From: Pochonia chlamydosporia 170
Lineage: Eukaryota > Ascomycota > Sordariomycetes > Hypocreales > Clavicipitaceae
Assembly: GCF_001653235.2 (NCBI RefSeq)
Contig: NC_035790.1
Coordinates: 7,750,001 to 7,814,000 of the forward strand
Length of the DNA stretch: 64,000 bases
Direction: 5' to 3'
The translations under genes and the position numbers were made by a program. The notes under the pieces were generated by a model that worked only from the letters and a program-made list of their open reading frames with translations, was not told the origin of the DNA and made no database searches. The stretch's first letter is position 1. Every line of letters begins with the position of its first letter. Positions 45,518 through 57,472 of this stretch are shown piece by piece.

Positions 45518-47129
45518 CTAAAGTTCGATTACACTTTCGGTCTCAGCGTTTGTAGATTCAGGGCTCGTGGTATCCTGGCGAATATGGTAAGGTAGTTTGG
45601 TCTGAATCCGCCTGCGCAATGTTTCGAAACGCTGTTCAAAAAAGATGGCCATCTTTGTCCAGCTGTCTCCCCTGAAGTCTTCTCGATAACTGTCAATCAT
45701 ATCTTCGACTTTGGCTTTGATGTTGGGGTCGTCCGTGGTAGCCCATGCGACACATAATGTCTTGGGCATGTATGTTGTTCCTAGGGGACGGAAACTCCAG
45801 GCTCGCGCTGCTGATTCAAGGACCACATTTGAGGAAACCTCCTCCTGTTCTTTGAGCGTAGAGTCGTGGGGTTGGAAGATTTGGAGCGTCCTCCGAATGA
45901 TGGCCATCAAAGTGTGTAAGACGCATACGGCAGACTCGCAAATGGTGTAGCCTTTATAGTAAGTGATATCCAGGCCCTTCATAACAACTTCATGTAGCTG
46001 CACTGCAATTGGAATAATCTTTCTTGCTTCTAGCTTCATTAATTCGTATGCCGAACGCAATTGGGGGAGGTGGTATTCAGGTTCTTCGAGGAACTTCGGC
46101 AGGTCTATGAGATTTGCGACAGTTAAATTTGTTGATCTGATATCAACCACAGAATAGTTATTCAGTGGTCCATAATATGATGTTTTCTTTAAATCTATGC
46201 GCCACGGCTTTAGTTGTACCCTGGGGTCAATTACGCTCTCCGTTATCTGTGTCCGGGGTCAGCAGCGGAAAAGAAAAGCATGCCAGTCGCAGGCAAGGAA
46301 CGGCGCGCTTACGGCTATTATTGACGACATGTCAACCAGTGATGAACTGAAGGGATCGCGGTGATCGCGCGCTGCTTGGTGGTTCAAAATGTGTAGCAGC
46401 CCATGCATATGAACCAGACAGTCTTCATTATGACCACTAAGAAAGTTCTAGTTGAGACGGTGAGAATTTACCTCATCATTATGAAACTTGAGAGATAAGA
46501 AATATACACACCTGAGATAGCATGAGTAGATACACGCCACAGAGCGTCTCCGTCTTGCCAAGTTGAGAAGGGTCTTTGATGAAATCACTTCTCATGCAAG
46601 TGAGAGCTGTGCCATAATCCTTGAGGGCTTGGACAGTCGCTTGACGAGAATGAACAGCTGTGACAGCACTTGAAAAAGCCATTGCTGCGGTGCGGAGGAT
46701 TTGACTTTTCCCTAACCGCTGCGGGACATCCTCAAGAAACGGTCCAAAGCCTAAAACTGAAAACCGTGGATCGGCTATTTGCAAAGTTGAGATAAACGCT
46801 CCCGTGATGGATGTCAGCTCATTTCCGAGAGGCCGTGACGGCACCTCTCTTGCCTGGCCATGAAGATATCCAGCTCTTGGCCGGGCAGTCCGGGACACCG
46901 GGACGCATTCCTTGACGGTGGCATTCTTGAATCTGTATACTTTTTCGCCAGATCCAATGCACCGAATCCCATAGCGAAGACACCTAGAGCATGACGGTTG
47001 TTTCAGGTCACACTATTCGCAGAATTCGTTAACTCTGTGGCCTCGTATTCATGGATGATGATTTGCGCCTACCTTCTTCTTGCGCTTCCGGCAGCCTTCA
47101 CAGCCTCTGCCAGACGGACCACCCGGCAT
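45518..47129 (-). CDS. Zn(II)2Cys6 transcription factor
   Basis: Four exons (47129-47073, 47012-46512, 46447-46313, 46246-45518), phase-consistent, 473 residues. The zinc cluster is split by the first intron: GRGCEGCRKRKKK joins CDLKQPSCSRCLRYGIRC. The result is C-x2-C-x6-C-x6-C-x2-C-x6-C, a perfect binuclear cluster. The basic run inside it contacts CGG half sites in known members. Behind it is a 'fungal transcription factor' helical region (GAFISTLQIADPRFSVLGFG; KTETLCGVYLLMLSQ; HMHGLLHILNHQ). The target is not predictable. Its 5' end faces the MBL-like gene about 1.6 kb away, so local regulation of that gene is possible but unproven. Confidence 0.88.
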
Positions 47130-48725
47130 CTCAAATACAAAGCCTGCTTGATTCTCGCAAGGGCAAGTCAGCCGGGGCTATCAACGGCTTCAAATATTAT
47201 AGACGCATTGCTGCACCACTCGCTGACAGCTTCATGCTTCGACAAGGCATTTGTTCTATCAATTGAATCCGACAGCGTTGTGTCGGCGATGGAGCGACAT
47301 GGAAGTACCGGGCCACGTGATGCGCACAGGTAGCCTTAGTCATCTCCCATATCCTTTCTTCAGGAGTTGTGCTTGAACAAGATCGCGCGAGAACAGGCTC
47401 GGGTGTCAATCACCGAAGCTAACGAAATAGTCCGGGTAAAGACGTCTCTGTGCAGCTCCTTTCTCGGCTGGCCGGGGAGCTGGTGTGGCCTCGATCAATC
47501 TGGACCAGGCATGGACCCTTCTACCACACTTCGATCCCATGCATTTCGAGCCTCCTTTAGCATCTGTGGACCTGCGGGCAGGTGGATCTGTTTGACACGG
47601 GAAGCAGGGAGATGGGACGGACATCGAGAGGATCATGTCAAGTTTCGATGCTCACAATCGCCCTCCGCTCTGTCAGCCAAGGTTTCCCCGGATTGCACTC
47701 CACGGCGTTTCATCAAACTACGTACCGGTATCTGACTGGAAAAGAAACGCCACTAGAGGAATCCAGCAAACGGGAACACAAATACTATCCATGACGCCTT
47801 GAACCACCTTTTCTTGCATGGCGACGGTCGCAATAGATTGACGGTGACACTGCATCTTGGCTTGGCGTTTGCCCATTGGGCTCCGGATGTTGAACCGAAA
47901 CAACGCGCCAATCTAAAAATTAAGCATCGTGCTGTGGAACAAACGTCTCTGGTCTCGTGGCCGCGGCGGTCGCTAATGGCACTCGTTGCACTACCTCTTT
48001 GCTCCGGTGATCGTATTGGGATTGAACTTCCTATCTGCTTTCAATTTGTTTGTGCTGGGAGTACTCCGCACGGCAAGGTCAGCATAGAAAGAGGCGATTG
48101 GCGACTCAACTCCAGATGATCTCAAATTTTGCGAGCAAGCCACTCCGAATTACTCGGGTAAGCCAACCTTTCGAAACAACAGAGGTCGAAAAATATCAAC
48201 AGCTCCAATGGAAGGCCATTTCTTGCTTTTCGGGCGCCGGTCTGGCCTGATGTGTCACCCACTATCTCAAATGTGGGTGAACACATACAACTCATACAGC
48301 GACGTCTGGTCTAAAGCTGCCAATAAAACTCGCAGACTCACCACTGTCACACTTAAAGTTACGCCTAATACGTCTAGAATCTCCGGCGAGAAACCTGATT
48401 ATGGTCTCTTAATGTTCTGCATGTACTTTAATAGAGAGTACTCCGTCTCGGCAGAGGAGATAACAACAACCTGCTGCATTTCAAGGGTCCTGGTGGAATT
48501 CCGCCGCTGTCGGACTAGACGCTGTGTTGCACCTGCAGCAACTCACCCAAACTATTCCGGTGCTATCCTACTGATAAGGCCCGATCGAAACCATACGGGC
48601 CAATAATAGCGACGACATCTTTATTGCATTAAACCGAACCGTTGCACTTACCTGGTACATCGCATTGGGCACGCCTTGACCCCGGCCGAAAAGTGAGTGG
48701 CGAATGGTGTCTGGTTTGTTGTTGT
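47130..48725. promoter_or_regulatory. Divergent spacer, Zn2Cys6 regulator / MBL-like gene
   Basis: 1.6 kb between divergent starts, containing TACTCCGCA and TACTCCGTC words near 48062 and 48440. Short open frames have no family similarity. Confidence 0.35.
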
Positions 48726-49940
48726 ATGAGCCAGTGCCATGAGGAGAGGCCGAGACCAAGAATTATAAGCACTCCAGCCCACCCTGTTGGCCACGGCTCG
48801 GCTCCAAGCGAATTTGCTCCGAATAACTCCTCAAACCAGCATTTCACTGACCTCTCAGTCCTTCTTGAGCCTCCTCGACCAAAAGTTAACATCCCTACCT
48901 CAATGGAAAACGCTCATACCAAATGTCTTGAAGAGCATTTCACGTCATCCCCCGATTGCCTTCGGCCACTCCTTGTGTCCCTGAACGGACATAACTCGTG
49001 GCTATTGTCTTTCCCACGACCATGGGCTGACCAGAAGCAATCGGGGAGGGCCTACTTTCATACCGTCCTAGAGCCATGGCTGGTAGGATCAGCGGACCTC
49101 GTCGGCTCTTGGTTCATCCACATTGACCTGCCGTCGACTCCGGCATTTCCAACTGCCGAGGCAGTGGAGGCAGTTGCCCGTCAAATTGAAGACTTGGCTT
49201 CGGAGTATGTCTTAAACAGACGCATGTCAAATGAAGTCTTCAACCCCGCTAGCCACATCGACGCTATCCTGTTGACTTTTCACTATTACGACCACGTGCA
49301 CGAGGCTTCACTCCGGGAGTTCAGCAGCAATGTACCAGTCATTGCAACTCCGCAAGCCGCCCGTATCATCAAGCCTTGGAATCACTTTAGCACCATCGAT
49401 ATTATCCATGATTTCGAAGAAGGAGCCACCTCGTGGTGCACCTCAGGCTTGCACCCAGGGCCACGTCTTCCTTCGTGGCTCACTGTGCTCCGCCTCCCAG
49501 GGCACCGCGAGATGAACTTTTGCACAGCCATTGTCTGGACGCACATGCAAGACGATGGAACTGAGGTCCATGAATCTATATTGACCTCACCCCACGGCAC
49601 ACTGCTAGATCGAGGACCAGTCCAGGCCTTCCTGGACGCGGAACCCAAGACTCGCAAGCTTGCCATGCTCCACGGCATGAAGGAAACGTATATCGGTGGC
49701 AAAAAGACCAGTTTCGGTGCAAAAAGTGGCTTGGAATTGTACCGAAAGCTCGGAGGAGTCAAGTATTGGGTTCTCTCTCATGACTCACTGTTGAATTACT
49801 CTGGTGTATTTATGCGATTGTCGCGCACGGCAGATATCCCACGGACATTAGCCTGGGCTCTAGACCAGGAGATTTCCGAGAAGCCTGTCCGGCCTGATGT
49901 GTACAGGGTGCAAAATGGAAGGTGTCTGGTGTTGGAATAG
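48726..49940 (+). CDS. Metallo-beta-lactamase-fold-like protein
   Basis: Single frame, 404 residues from the ATG at 48726; an ATG at 48903 would give 345. The longer start keeps DLSVLLEPPRP, a position where similar fungal proteins also have a conserved start segment. Recognisable wording: CLRPLLVSLNGHNSWLLSFP, PWLVGSADLVGSW, and an AILLTFHYYDHVHEAS segment where MBL enzymes have HxHxDH. Here it reads HYYDHVH (49281-49301), so the metal site is altered. Later segments include VPVIATPQAARIIKPW and KYWVLSHDSLLNYSG. Similar proteins are scattered in filamentous fungi and often annotated as hypothetical. Substrate unknown. Confidence 0.65.
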   Translation: MSQCHEERPRPRIISTPAHPVGHGSAPSEFAPNNSSNQHFTDLSVLLEPPRPKVNIPTSMENAHTKCLEEHFTSSPDCLRPLLVSLNGHNSWLLSFPRPWADQKQSGRAYFHTVLEPWLVGSADLVGSWFIHIDLPSTPAFPTAEAVEAVARQIEDLASEYVLNRRMSNEVFNPASHIDAILLTFHYYDHVHEASLREFSSNVPVIATPQAARIIKPWNHFSTIDIIHDFEEGATSWCTSGLHPGPRLPSWLTVLRLPGHREMNFCTAIVWTHMQDDGTEVHESILTSPHGTLLDRGPVQAFLDAEPKTRKLAMLHGMKETYIGGKKTSFGAKSGLELYRKLGGVKYWVLSHDSLLNYSGVFMRLSRTADIPRTLAWALDQEISEKPVRPDVYRVQNGRCLVLE

Positions 49941-50712
49941 TAGCATATTGTTGCGAGCGAGCGTTCATCTTTCCAAGTTGCTTCAGCTTTTGATATCCAT
50001 ATACAGACAGGTAGCGTAACGACCTGATGAAATATCGATACTTTTATATCATCCCCCCACTATAGTTGGTTGCGGTATATGGCGATCAAATCACCTTCAA
50101 GAACAGATAATGAAATCTGGTATCTACCGAATACGAGTACAGTTACCTCAAACTGACCATTTGGCCACCCTTCTCCTCGTTCAGCTTCTGTGTTAGTTGA
50201 CGCACATTCCGGCCATGCCACGAGCACATATGCGGTGCAAGCCATCATAAGAATGTAGTGTACCACTATTGGGCTGATACTCTAAGGATGAAAAAAAAAG
50301 AGAGGCTAATGCAATCTAACGCATGAGTTTATCCATGTGGATAGCTTGTCGGACCGATCGCCTAGGGTAAGCGAGTATATCGCAGTGACGGCAAACTCAT
50401 TCATATTGTGGTGCTCGGACTTTTGTAGCTATGGACGGCTATGTACGGCAGACAATAGGGTCAATATGTCAAACCAAGCTATGACCTGTTGATGCTACAC
50501 CATGTCGGCAACGATCATGTCAACCCAACTTGGTAATCAATCAATTCTGGCCGGGAATACGTGTACACTACATCTCGGCATGTCACCAACGAACTGATAG
50601 CATTCAGTTGATCATTTCATTTCAATTTCATTATGTCAATAGACTTCTCCTACATTTTGTCATTATTTTTTCTCGCAGTCATGAATCCCTGGCTATCCTT
50701 CCCATTGTTACT
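49941..50712. other. Convergent spacer, MBL-like gene / aldA
   Basis: About 770 bp of 3' flanks from both genes. No RNA gene or repeat was seen. Confidence 0.4.
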
Positions 50713-52509
50713 TTAACCAAAGAGAGCACCACCAAGTCTCACGGCAACACTCTTGTTCTGAGTGTAGTTGGCCAAAGCAGCCTCACCCAGTTCACGACCA
50801 ATACCAGACTCCTTGAAACCACCGAACGGCCTGTGTACTAAAGTTAGCATTTGGTAAGAGCAAACCGAATTTTCATGCAGGGAAACGTACAATTGGTGGG
50901 AGAGCATGTTGTAGCCTGTGAAAAAAGCGACACGTTAGCAAAATTCAATTCGTGTGAGAAGTTTGTATGATATAACTTACAGTTGACCCAGACGGTACCA
51001 GCCTTGAGGGCGTTGCTGACACGGATGCTGGTGTTGAGGTCCTTGGTGTGGATGGCAGCAGCAAGGCCGTAAGTGGTCTCGTTACCCAACTTGATGACCT
51101 CCTCCTCGGTCTTGAACTTGGAGATGGCGCAGACAGGGCCGAAAATCTCCTCCTGCATGATCTTCATTTCAGGCTTGACGTTGCTGAAAATGGTAGGCTG
51201 GATGAAGTATCCCTTGTCGCCGTGGCGCTCACCACCAATCTCGACTGTGGCACCCTCATCCTTACCGGACTTGATGTAGCTCATGATACGGTCGTACTGA
51301 AGCTGGCTGACCTGGGGGCCCTGGAAGGTGTCTTGGGCGAATGGGTCACCAACCTTGTTCTGCTGGGCACGCTTCTTGAAAGCCTCGAGGAATTTGTCAT
51401 AGACACCCTCCTGGACGAAGATACGGGTACCAGCACAGCAGCACTGGCCGTGGTTGAAGTAGATACCAAAGTTGACCCATGAAATGGCCTGCTCAATGTC
51501 GGCATCATTGAAGATGATGTTGGGAGACTTGCCACCAAGCTCCAATGTGACCTTCTTCAGGTTGGAAGCGGCAGCAGCCTTCATGATAGTACGGCCAATG
51601 ACGGTAGAACCAGTAAAGGCAACCTTGTCAATGTCCATGTGGGAGGAGATGGCGGCACCAGCAACCTTGCCGAAACCAGAGATCAGGTTGAAGACACCAG
51701 GGGGGAAACCGGCCTCCTTGACCAGATTGGCAAAGACGAGAGCGGACAGAGGGGTCTGTTCAGCGGACTTCATGACAATAGTGTTGCCAGTAGCCAGGGC
51801 GGGGCCAATCTTCCAGGCGAGCATGAGAAGAGGGAAGTTCCAGGGGATGATCTGACCACAGACACCAATCTATGAAGCAAGTCAGTTTTCAGCCCGTTCC
51901 GTGTATGTTTGGCAATACAGCAATCCATGCCAAGTGATTCAACTTACAGGCTCTGGGCGGGTATAGTGGAACATGTCGGGGGCAATGTCAATGGTCTTGC
52001 CCTCAATCTTGTCGGCCCATCCTCCGTAGTATCGGATGCAGCCAGCAACAGCACCGACGTCACCCTTGGCCATGGTGATGGACTTGCCGTTGTCAAGAGA
52101 CTCTACGGCAGCAAGGAGCTCGAGGTTCTTCTCAACGAGATCGGCAAGCTTGATCATCATGACAGATCGCTGTTGGGGTGTAACCTGCTTCCATGTGGTC
52201 TCGAAAGCCTTACGGGCAGCGGCGACGGCAAGGTCGACATCCTTCTCGGTGGCCTCGCAAACTGAGGTAATGACCTCTTCGGTGGCGGGGTTGATGACCT
52301 CGAACTTCTTCTTGTCAACACCCTCAACCCACTCGTTGTTGATGAAGCTGGAGGGAGATGTGTGGTTAGCTTCTCGGTGTGTTTCTCTGGCTGTAGCTGA
52401 TGCTTCTGATCAAATACGGGCCGAGGATTTATAGCAGTTGTACTTACAGACCGATGGGCTGCTGGTAAGCACCCGTGACAGGAGTCTTGAGCTCGACGGT
52501 CAAAGTCAT
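50713..52509 (-). CDS. aldA: NAD(P)-dependent aldehyde dehydrogenase
   Basis: Five exons (52509-52448, 52347-51948, 51869-50981, 50915-50891, 50830-50713) give 497 residues, the length of Aspergillus AldA. Landmarks: [16 protein letters not shown], the cofactor-site [20 protein letters not shown] with the general-base Glu (about 264), and [12 protein letters not shown] with the nucleophilic Cys (the middle one, about 298). [13 protein letters not shown] and [15 protein letters not shown] complete the C-terminal motifs. The fourth exon is only 25 nt and encodes CYNMLSHQ. Known role: oxidises acetaldehyde to acetate in ethanol use, in the cytosol. In A. nidulans it is under AlcR and CreA control; the sites were not checked here. 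Confidence 0.95.
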
Positions 52510-55500
52510 GATGACGAATTCGATTGCTCGCGTCTGTGTTGGTTGTGACGTATTGTACAAACAGGTGTTCCTGAGGGGTATCTTGAAAGACACAAGCGGT
52601 TGAAGGAATAGAATAAAAAAAAGAGTACGGTTTCAGAGGAAAGGACAATTGGAGTTTAACCAGGAACCAGCGGGTCTCGTAAGGTATTTAAGGACCAGGC
52701 GGGGGAATCGGGGGCCGTGGAGCACGTTTAGAAGTCAAGTGCTTTACTAAGGTCTGGTCTCGTCTGGTGCAAGTCGAAGACAAGCTGCTGCATCACCATC
52801 CATGGCGTGGGTCATGGTGGTGGCGTTTACCATGATGGATGCCCCGCAGTATTCGGCGTTAAACCAGCTTTGGGCGGGCAACAGGGAACCCTTGGCTGCA
52901 CACCCCGCCTTCCTTACTCAACTCAACAGAGTGAAGCCAAGCAAGCCAAGCGTGAGCGATGATATCCGTCTGGTCAGATGCCGACGACAAAGAGAATGAT
53001 TGGAGGTCGATTATCCATTTCAGAAAGCTCCATCCCATTTTTACTTTCTCCATTGTTCCAACGACATGCCTGATGCCTGATGCCTGCTACCAGCAACATC
53101 AAGCGCAGGAACGGCGTTGCACAACATTTGTTGAGAGCGTTCTGGGCATGTCATGTCTCGTTGTCGTGTTTGACTTGTCTCTTTTGCTGCGACCTCAGGA
53201 TGTCAGGGTATCAGGATGTCAGGATGCACCTGGTTGCCCCTCCTTCTCGTCCTGTCTGGTTCCGCTGGCGCTGTCTGGTGCTTCCAGCTCCGCGCCGGAG
53301 CCGCGGCAGTAGTGCGTCTATCACCTAATTTATTTGCCGTACCGACGAATCACCTGGAGCTTTTGCAGCTATCCCGGCTTTTGCTTGCGGTCAAACGTGG
53401 AGCACGGAACATCTTTTGCTGCAGCATTCATTTCATCGACGGCAACATGATGCTTGCACACCCCTCAAGCTTGTCTCCTTCCCTCCTTCCTGATGTCCTT
53501 CCCAAAGCCCGAACTGGTGTTCCCCGCAGCCAGGTGGCCAATAATTGGGCTTGCCGGTTGCCCTTCGGCCTTCGAAACGTCAGTTGTGACAAATCTCGTC
53601 CGCTCGGCAGAACCACCAGCAACGAACTTTGCCTCTGGCTGCCGACCTTTACAACATGATACTCGCAATTCCCTACAAAGTTCTTTTGGCACAACCGTCA
53701 TCCTAACAAGGCGAGTCGATCCGTCATAGTTGCCCACCATCGCCATCTTATTATCAAAAGCACGCTCCACGGAATACATCCACCCCTTTCGGACTGATGG
53801 CGAGGCAGTCGCCCCCGGTTTTGGACCTTTCTTCTACGCCACTTCGATGCTATCGTTTAGTGGCTCCTGGTTCTTCCGCAGCCTTCTCCGGTGTTCTCAA
53901 AAAATCTCCTCTTTTGTGGCCAGACAATCTTAGGCATTCACGAAACAGCAGAGACCTTGTCTGTAGGTCGAGTTTCAACGAGTAGTATCGGTTTGTATTT
54001 CGGCCTCCGCAAGGGTAATGCCTCAATGACCCCAAGTCTACAGCTTTGCTGCAACTCTGGGGACGCAGTAACGCGTCCTTTACAATAATCATGGGCCATT
54101 CATATTCACCCGTCGGGAAGCCTTTATGTCATGGAACACGACAGCGACCCACATGCCGCCGCAGACGCCAGAGCACCCCAGCACTGAAATACTGGAGACA
54201 GCTCCTGTTGGCGTCCAGTTGCTATGCCAATGAGTTGCGATATGCTCCAATGGACAAGAAAAGGCAGAGCTGGAGACGACATGCGTAGCCTCCGAAACCG
54301 AGACAACATGGTAGGGACACGGCAGAGAGTCGGCCGTGTGGTGACATCTCAAGACGAGCGCATTTATCTTCATACATGAAGGCAGAGACCATGGCCTCGT
54401 CCTCCCCATTCTGGAAGCTGGTGGAGAGCGGGTCAAGCCACCCCCTCGTCGCCTCGGCATAGCGGCTGGCGAGGGTTCAGCAACAAGTCTGGTAGAAGGA
54501 AATCTGAGACAATGTTGACAGTGTTGGGAAAGCTGTGAAACTGAGAACGTCCTTGTGCACCATTGGCGACAGGGTTCAATATTTTGGACTCCGAGAGATT
54601 GTTCTTCGTCTCGTTTCGAAGCGGTTGGAGCTGTCACCCAATCTCCCTATTTCAATGGAGCTCCGGTTACAATCCTTTGCAAACCAACCAGTTCCGACTC
54701 CTTCAAGCTCCCGGTTCCGTGATATTCGAAGTCTGGCTGCCCGGAGGGTTTGGCTTGCTCAATCCACCTGACCCATCAGTGAGATGTCGCCCGTTGTCCT
54801 AGATAGGTAGCCTCCTTCTCACCGATGATTAATGATCAAGGCCATGTGGCCAGTGGAGGGGCTTGTCAAAACGCCACACATTTTTTGGCAGCCAGCATAT
54901 GCCTTTGGGTTTCTTGAGCTGTACAAACCGGAATAAGCTTTACCGGTCATAGGGAGGAGTGCAACAAATCTGTGTTCTCATGTAATCGAATTACGTTGTA
55001 AGGCATCAGTACCATTGTCATGGGTAGCACCGGCGCGGCTATCGGCTGTCGTATAGGGACTGGTAAGCAATAATGGCTCAATGTTCGCTTGCTATGGGGT
55101 TCGGAGATAATCCCATTGACAAGACATTGACAGGTTTCTTTGTGATAAGTACAGAGATCTGGGGAAGTCTCGTTGCGTTTCTTGGTCTGGAGATTCTTGA
55201 GGACTCGGGGCAGTGGGTCGAAACCCTCTGGCGGCTGCCCGAGGGGCCCAGACATTGATTGACATTTCACATCCGTCGGTACAACGGATGAGTTGAACTT
55301 GGCTAGGAGATGCTTATCCGCACGATGCTTATCTCTGGATTGAACCGGATCACATCAGATTCCAACCTTGAATGCTCCACACCTCTAGCTTTTGCTTCGT
55401 CCAGCCGGCAGCCATTTCCATTGGCTCTGGTGTAAGTGACCAACTTTGAAGTTAGAGACATGGGCAATTGAATTACCCGATGAAGTGCTTGTAGAGGGTT

Positions 55501-56257
55501 GGCTGCCTTGATAGTGAACTTGAGCCTTTGATCTTTCAAGCGATTATAAAACGCGGACCTGGATTTTTCCTTCTTTCGCTCAAGATCCACCGCCAGCAGG
55601 CTGTCGTGGCAGGCACAAGCAGTTGCTCCATGCATGTGTCGAGTCTGCTTGCTACCAGTTGACCTCAGTGTTGGCTACTACTACCTACCTAGGTAGGTAC
55701 TTGCTGGGCTATCAATTTGCTTGTTCTTGTACGACCAGACATTACACTTAAGTCCTCATTTGCAAAGCCGCAGAGCCACTACTCTCTTGATGTCGCATCT
55801 TTTCCTCCAGTATCGACTGAGGGATAGCTCGGAATGATTTTATTCTCTTGAAATCCTAGCTCAAAACGCATTCATTTAATTTTTCAATGGTGCACAAACG
55901 ATGGCCAACTGGCTGCCGGCTGGCTGGCAGCTGTCCTTGGTCCCTTTCAGCTGACAACGGAAAGAAATGAGGCTGTCAGTTGCTCACCTTGACTTTCTGC
56001 CCACTTGCTGGATTGGATTGATTCAAACGGTACCAAACTTGACTTGTCAAGTACCAACACAAACTTGACATGTACGAAAGAACCAGTGAAATCAGGTGCT
56101 GCTGCTCATGCATGTGAGCTCCCAATATCACCCCCTCAAATCCTGAGCATGTTCAATTTTGGCCGTTCAGCTACTCACCTTTTTTCTATCACAAATATTC
56201 TGAGCTTGCTGCGCATCGCGACTCCCCCGCAAACACAACTTACCGGTACCCTGTGCA
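52510..56257. other. Gene-poor spacer between aldA and the DUF7918-type gene
   Basis: 3.7 kb; the left end is the aldA promoter. Frames up to about 180 codons exist but have no family wording. An 18-bp perfect palindrome TACCTACCTAGGTAGGTA lies at 55682-55699. Confidence 0.4.
55682..55699. repeat. 18-bp perfect palindrome
   Basis: The sequence reads TACCTACCTAGGTAGGTA, identical to its reverse complement. Shorter relatives occur elsewhere in the window. Confidence 0.9.
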
Positions 56258-57472
56258 ATGGCTATCATCAGCAAGGTTCCAGACTTGAATGTCAGCGTCG
56301 TTGTCGACGGACAAGTCGCGCAAGAGTATCCGGCGCCAGGTCAGCAAGAGGAAACCGAAACCGAATCCGATATTGCATCGCACCTTTGCTACATAGAATC
56401 CAAGTCGGGCCATCCTTTTTTTGTTAGGCTCACTGTCGCTCCAGAGAGGAAAACCTCGCCCGAAAACGCACTCATATTGAGAGTATGCATTGATGGTGAA
56501 GATGTTGGAGCATATATCATATCGAACCACTCCGGGCTCCTAGGCTCGCATATGGTCGACTTCAACAGCAAGATTACTCGGTCGCCAAATTCTGGAGAAT
56601 TCATTCGACAATTTTTTGCCTTCTCAGCGGTTTCCACAGGTTAGATCACGCCACTTACAATTGTCAGAAGTGTGGCTTCTTCGTTGCTAACATGGTTCTC
56701 GAATCTCCAGTTGAGGAAACTACTGCAGCATCCATCGAGCGAGACGCCAAAATAGCGAAGAATCTTGGCGAGATTAGAATCAGGGTCTACCATTGCCGTG
56801 TTGGCGAAAGCATTCCCTATCACCCGCCAGTATTGCAGAGACGTCCAGAATATGTCTTGGCAGAGAAGGCTTTGAAAGGAAAAGAGCTATCTCATGGGAC
56901 ATGGTACCTACAAATGTGAACAAAGCCTCATCGAAACCAACCTGACTGTTCCTAGTTATGATAAAGAAGAAGTTATTAAGAAACTGGCGTCTCGGACAAC
57001 TTACAACAAAAGACTCTTCGCCGAATACACATTTCGATATCGATCTCGGGGTATGTCCATTCTCACGCCTCGCAAAACGGGCTACCATTCGTGCATTGTG
57101 CTGAGACCGTCTAGATGCCCTCCAGAAGGAAATGATAATTCCCCGAACGCCACCTCCACCTGAACAAACTTTTACATCAGAACTAGGCTCTATGTCCGAT
57201 GAGGATATTAGACTCCTTGCTGCGAAGATGCTCCGCATTAAACAGGACAAGGATCTAAAGCGAGTATGTCGGGAACAGACTTAGCTCTTTTCTCGCTACA
57301 AATGATTTTTTGGTATGTCCCGTGCTAACAACCCCTTTAGGAACCGCCATCAACACCCTCCAAGCGGACTATTGATCTCACGGATGACGATGAAATCGAA
57401 GTGACGGGAAGTCACCGACTTAAGGTGATAAAACTTGAGGATGGAACGGACATGGTTGACTTAACGGAATAA
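56258..57472 (+). CDS. DUF7918-type fungal protein with SUMO-interaction-like tail
   Basis: Five exons (56258-56639, 56711-56903, 56956-57050, 57115-57263, 57341-57472), phase-consistent, 316 residues. The start MAIISKVPDLNVSVVVDG, the middle LGEIRIRVYHC and LAEKALKGKELSHGT, and the end of the globular part YRSRDALQKEMIIPRTP follow the DUF7918 pattern. That family is common and often expanded in filamentous ascomycetes, with no established function. The tail has MSDEDIRLLAAKML, then TIDLTDDDEIEV and DMVDLTE. Each looks like a SUMO-interaction motif, with a VIKLED sumoylation consensus between them. Function is not assigned. Confidence 0.8.

Noticed and set aside
54089..54637. 182-codon open frame on -
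   Set aside because: There is no recognisable domain, it starts in unremarkable sequence, and antisense frames of similar length overlap it.
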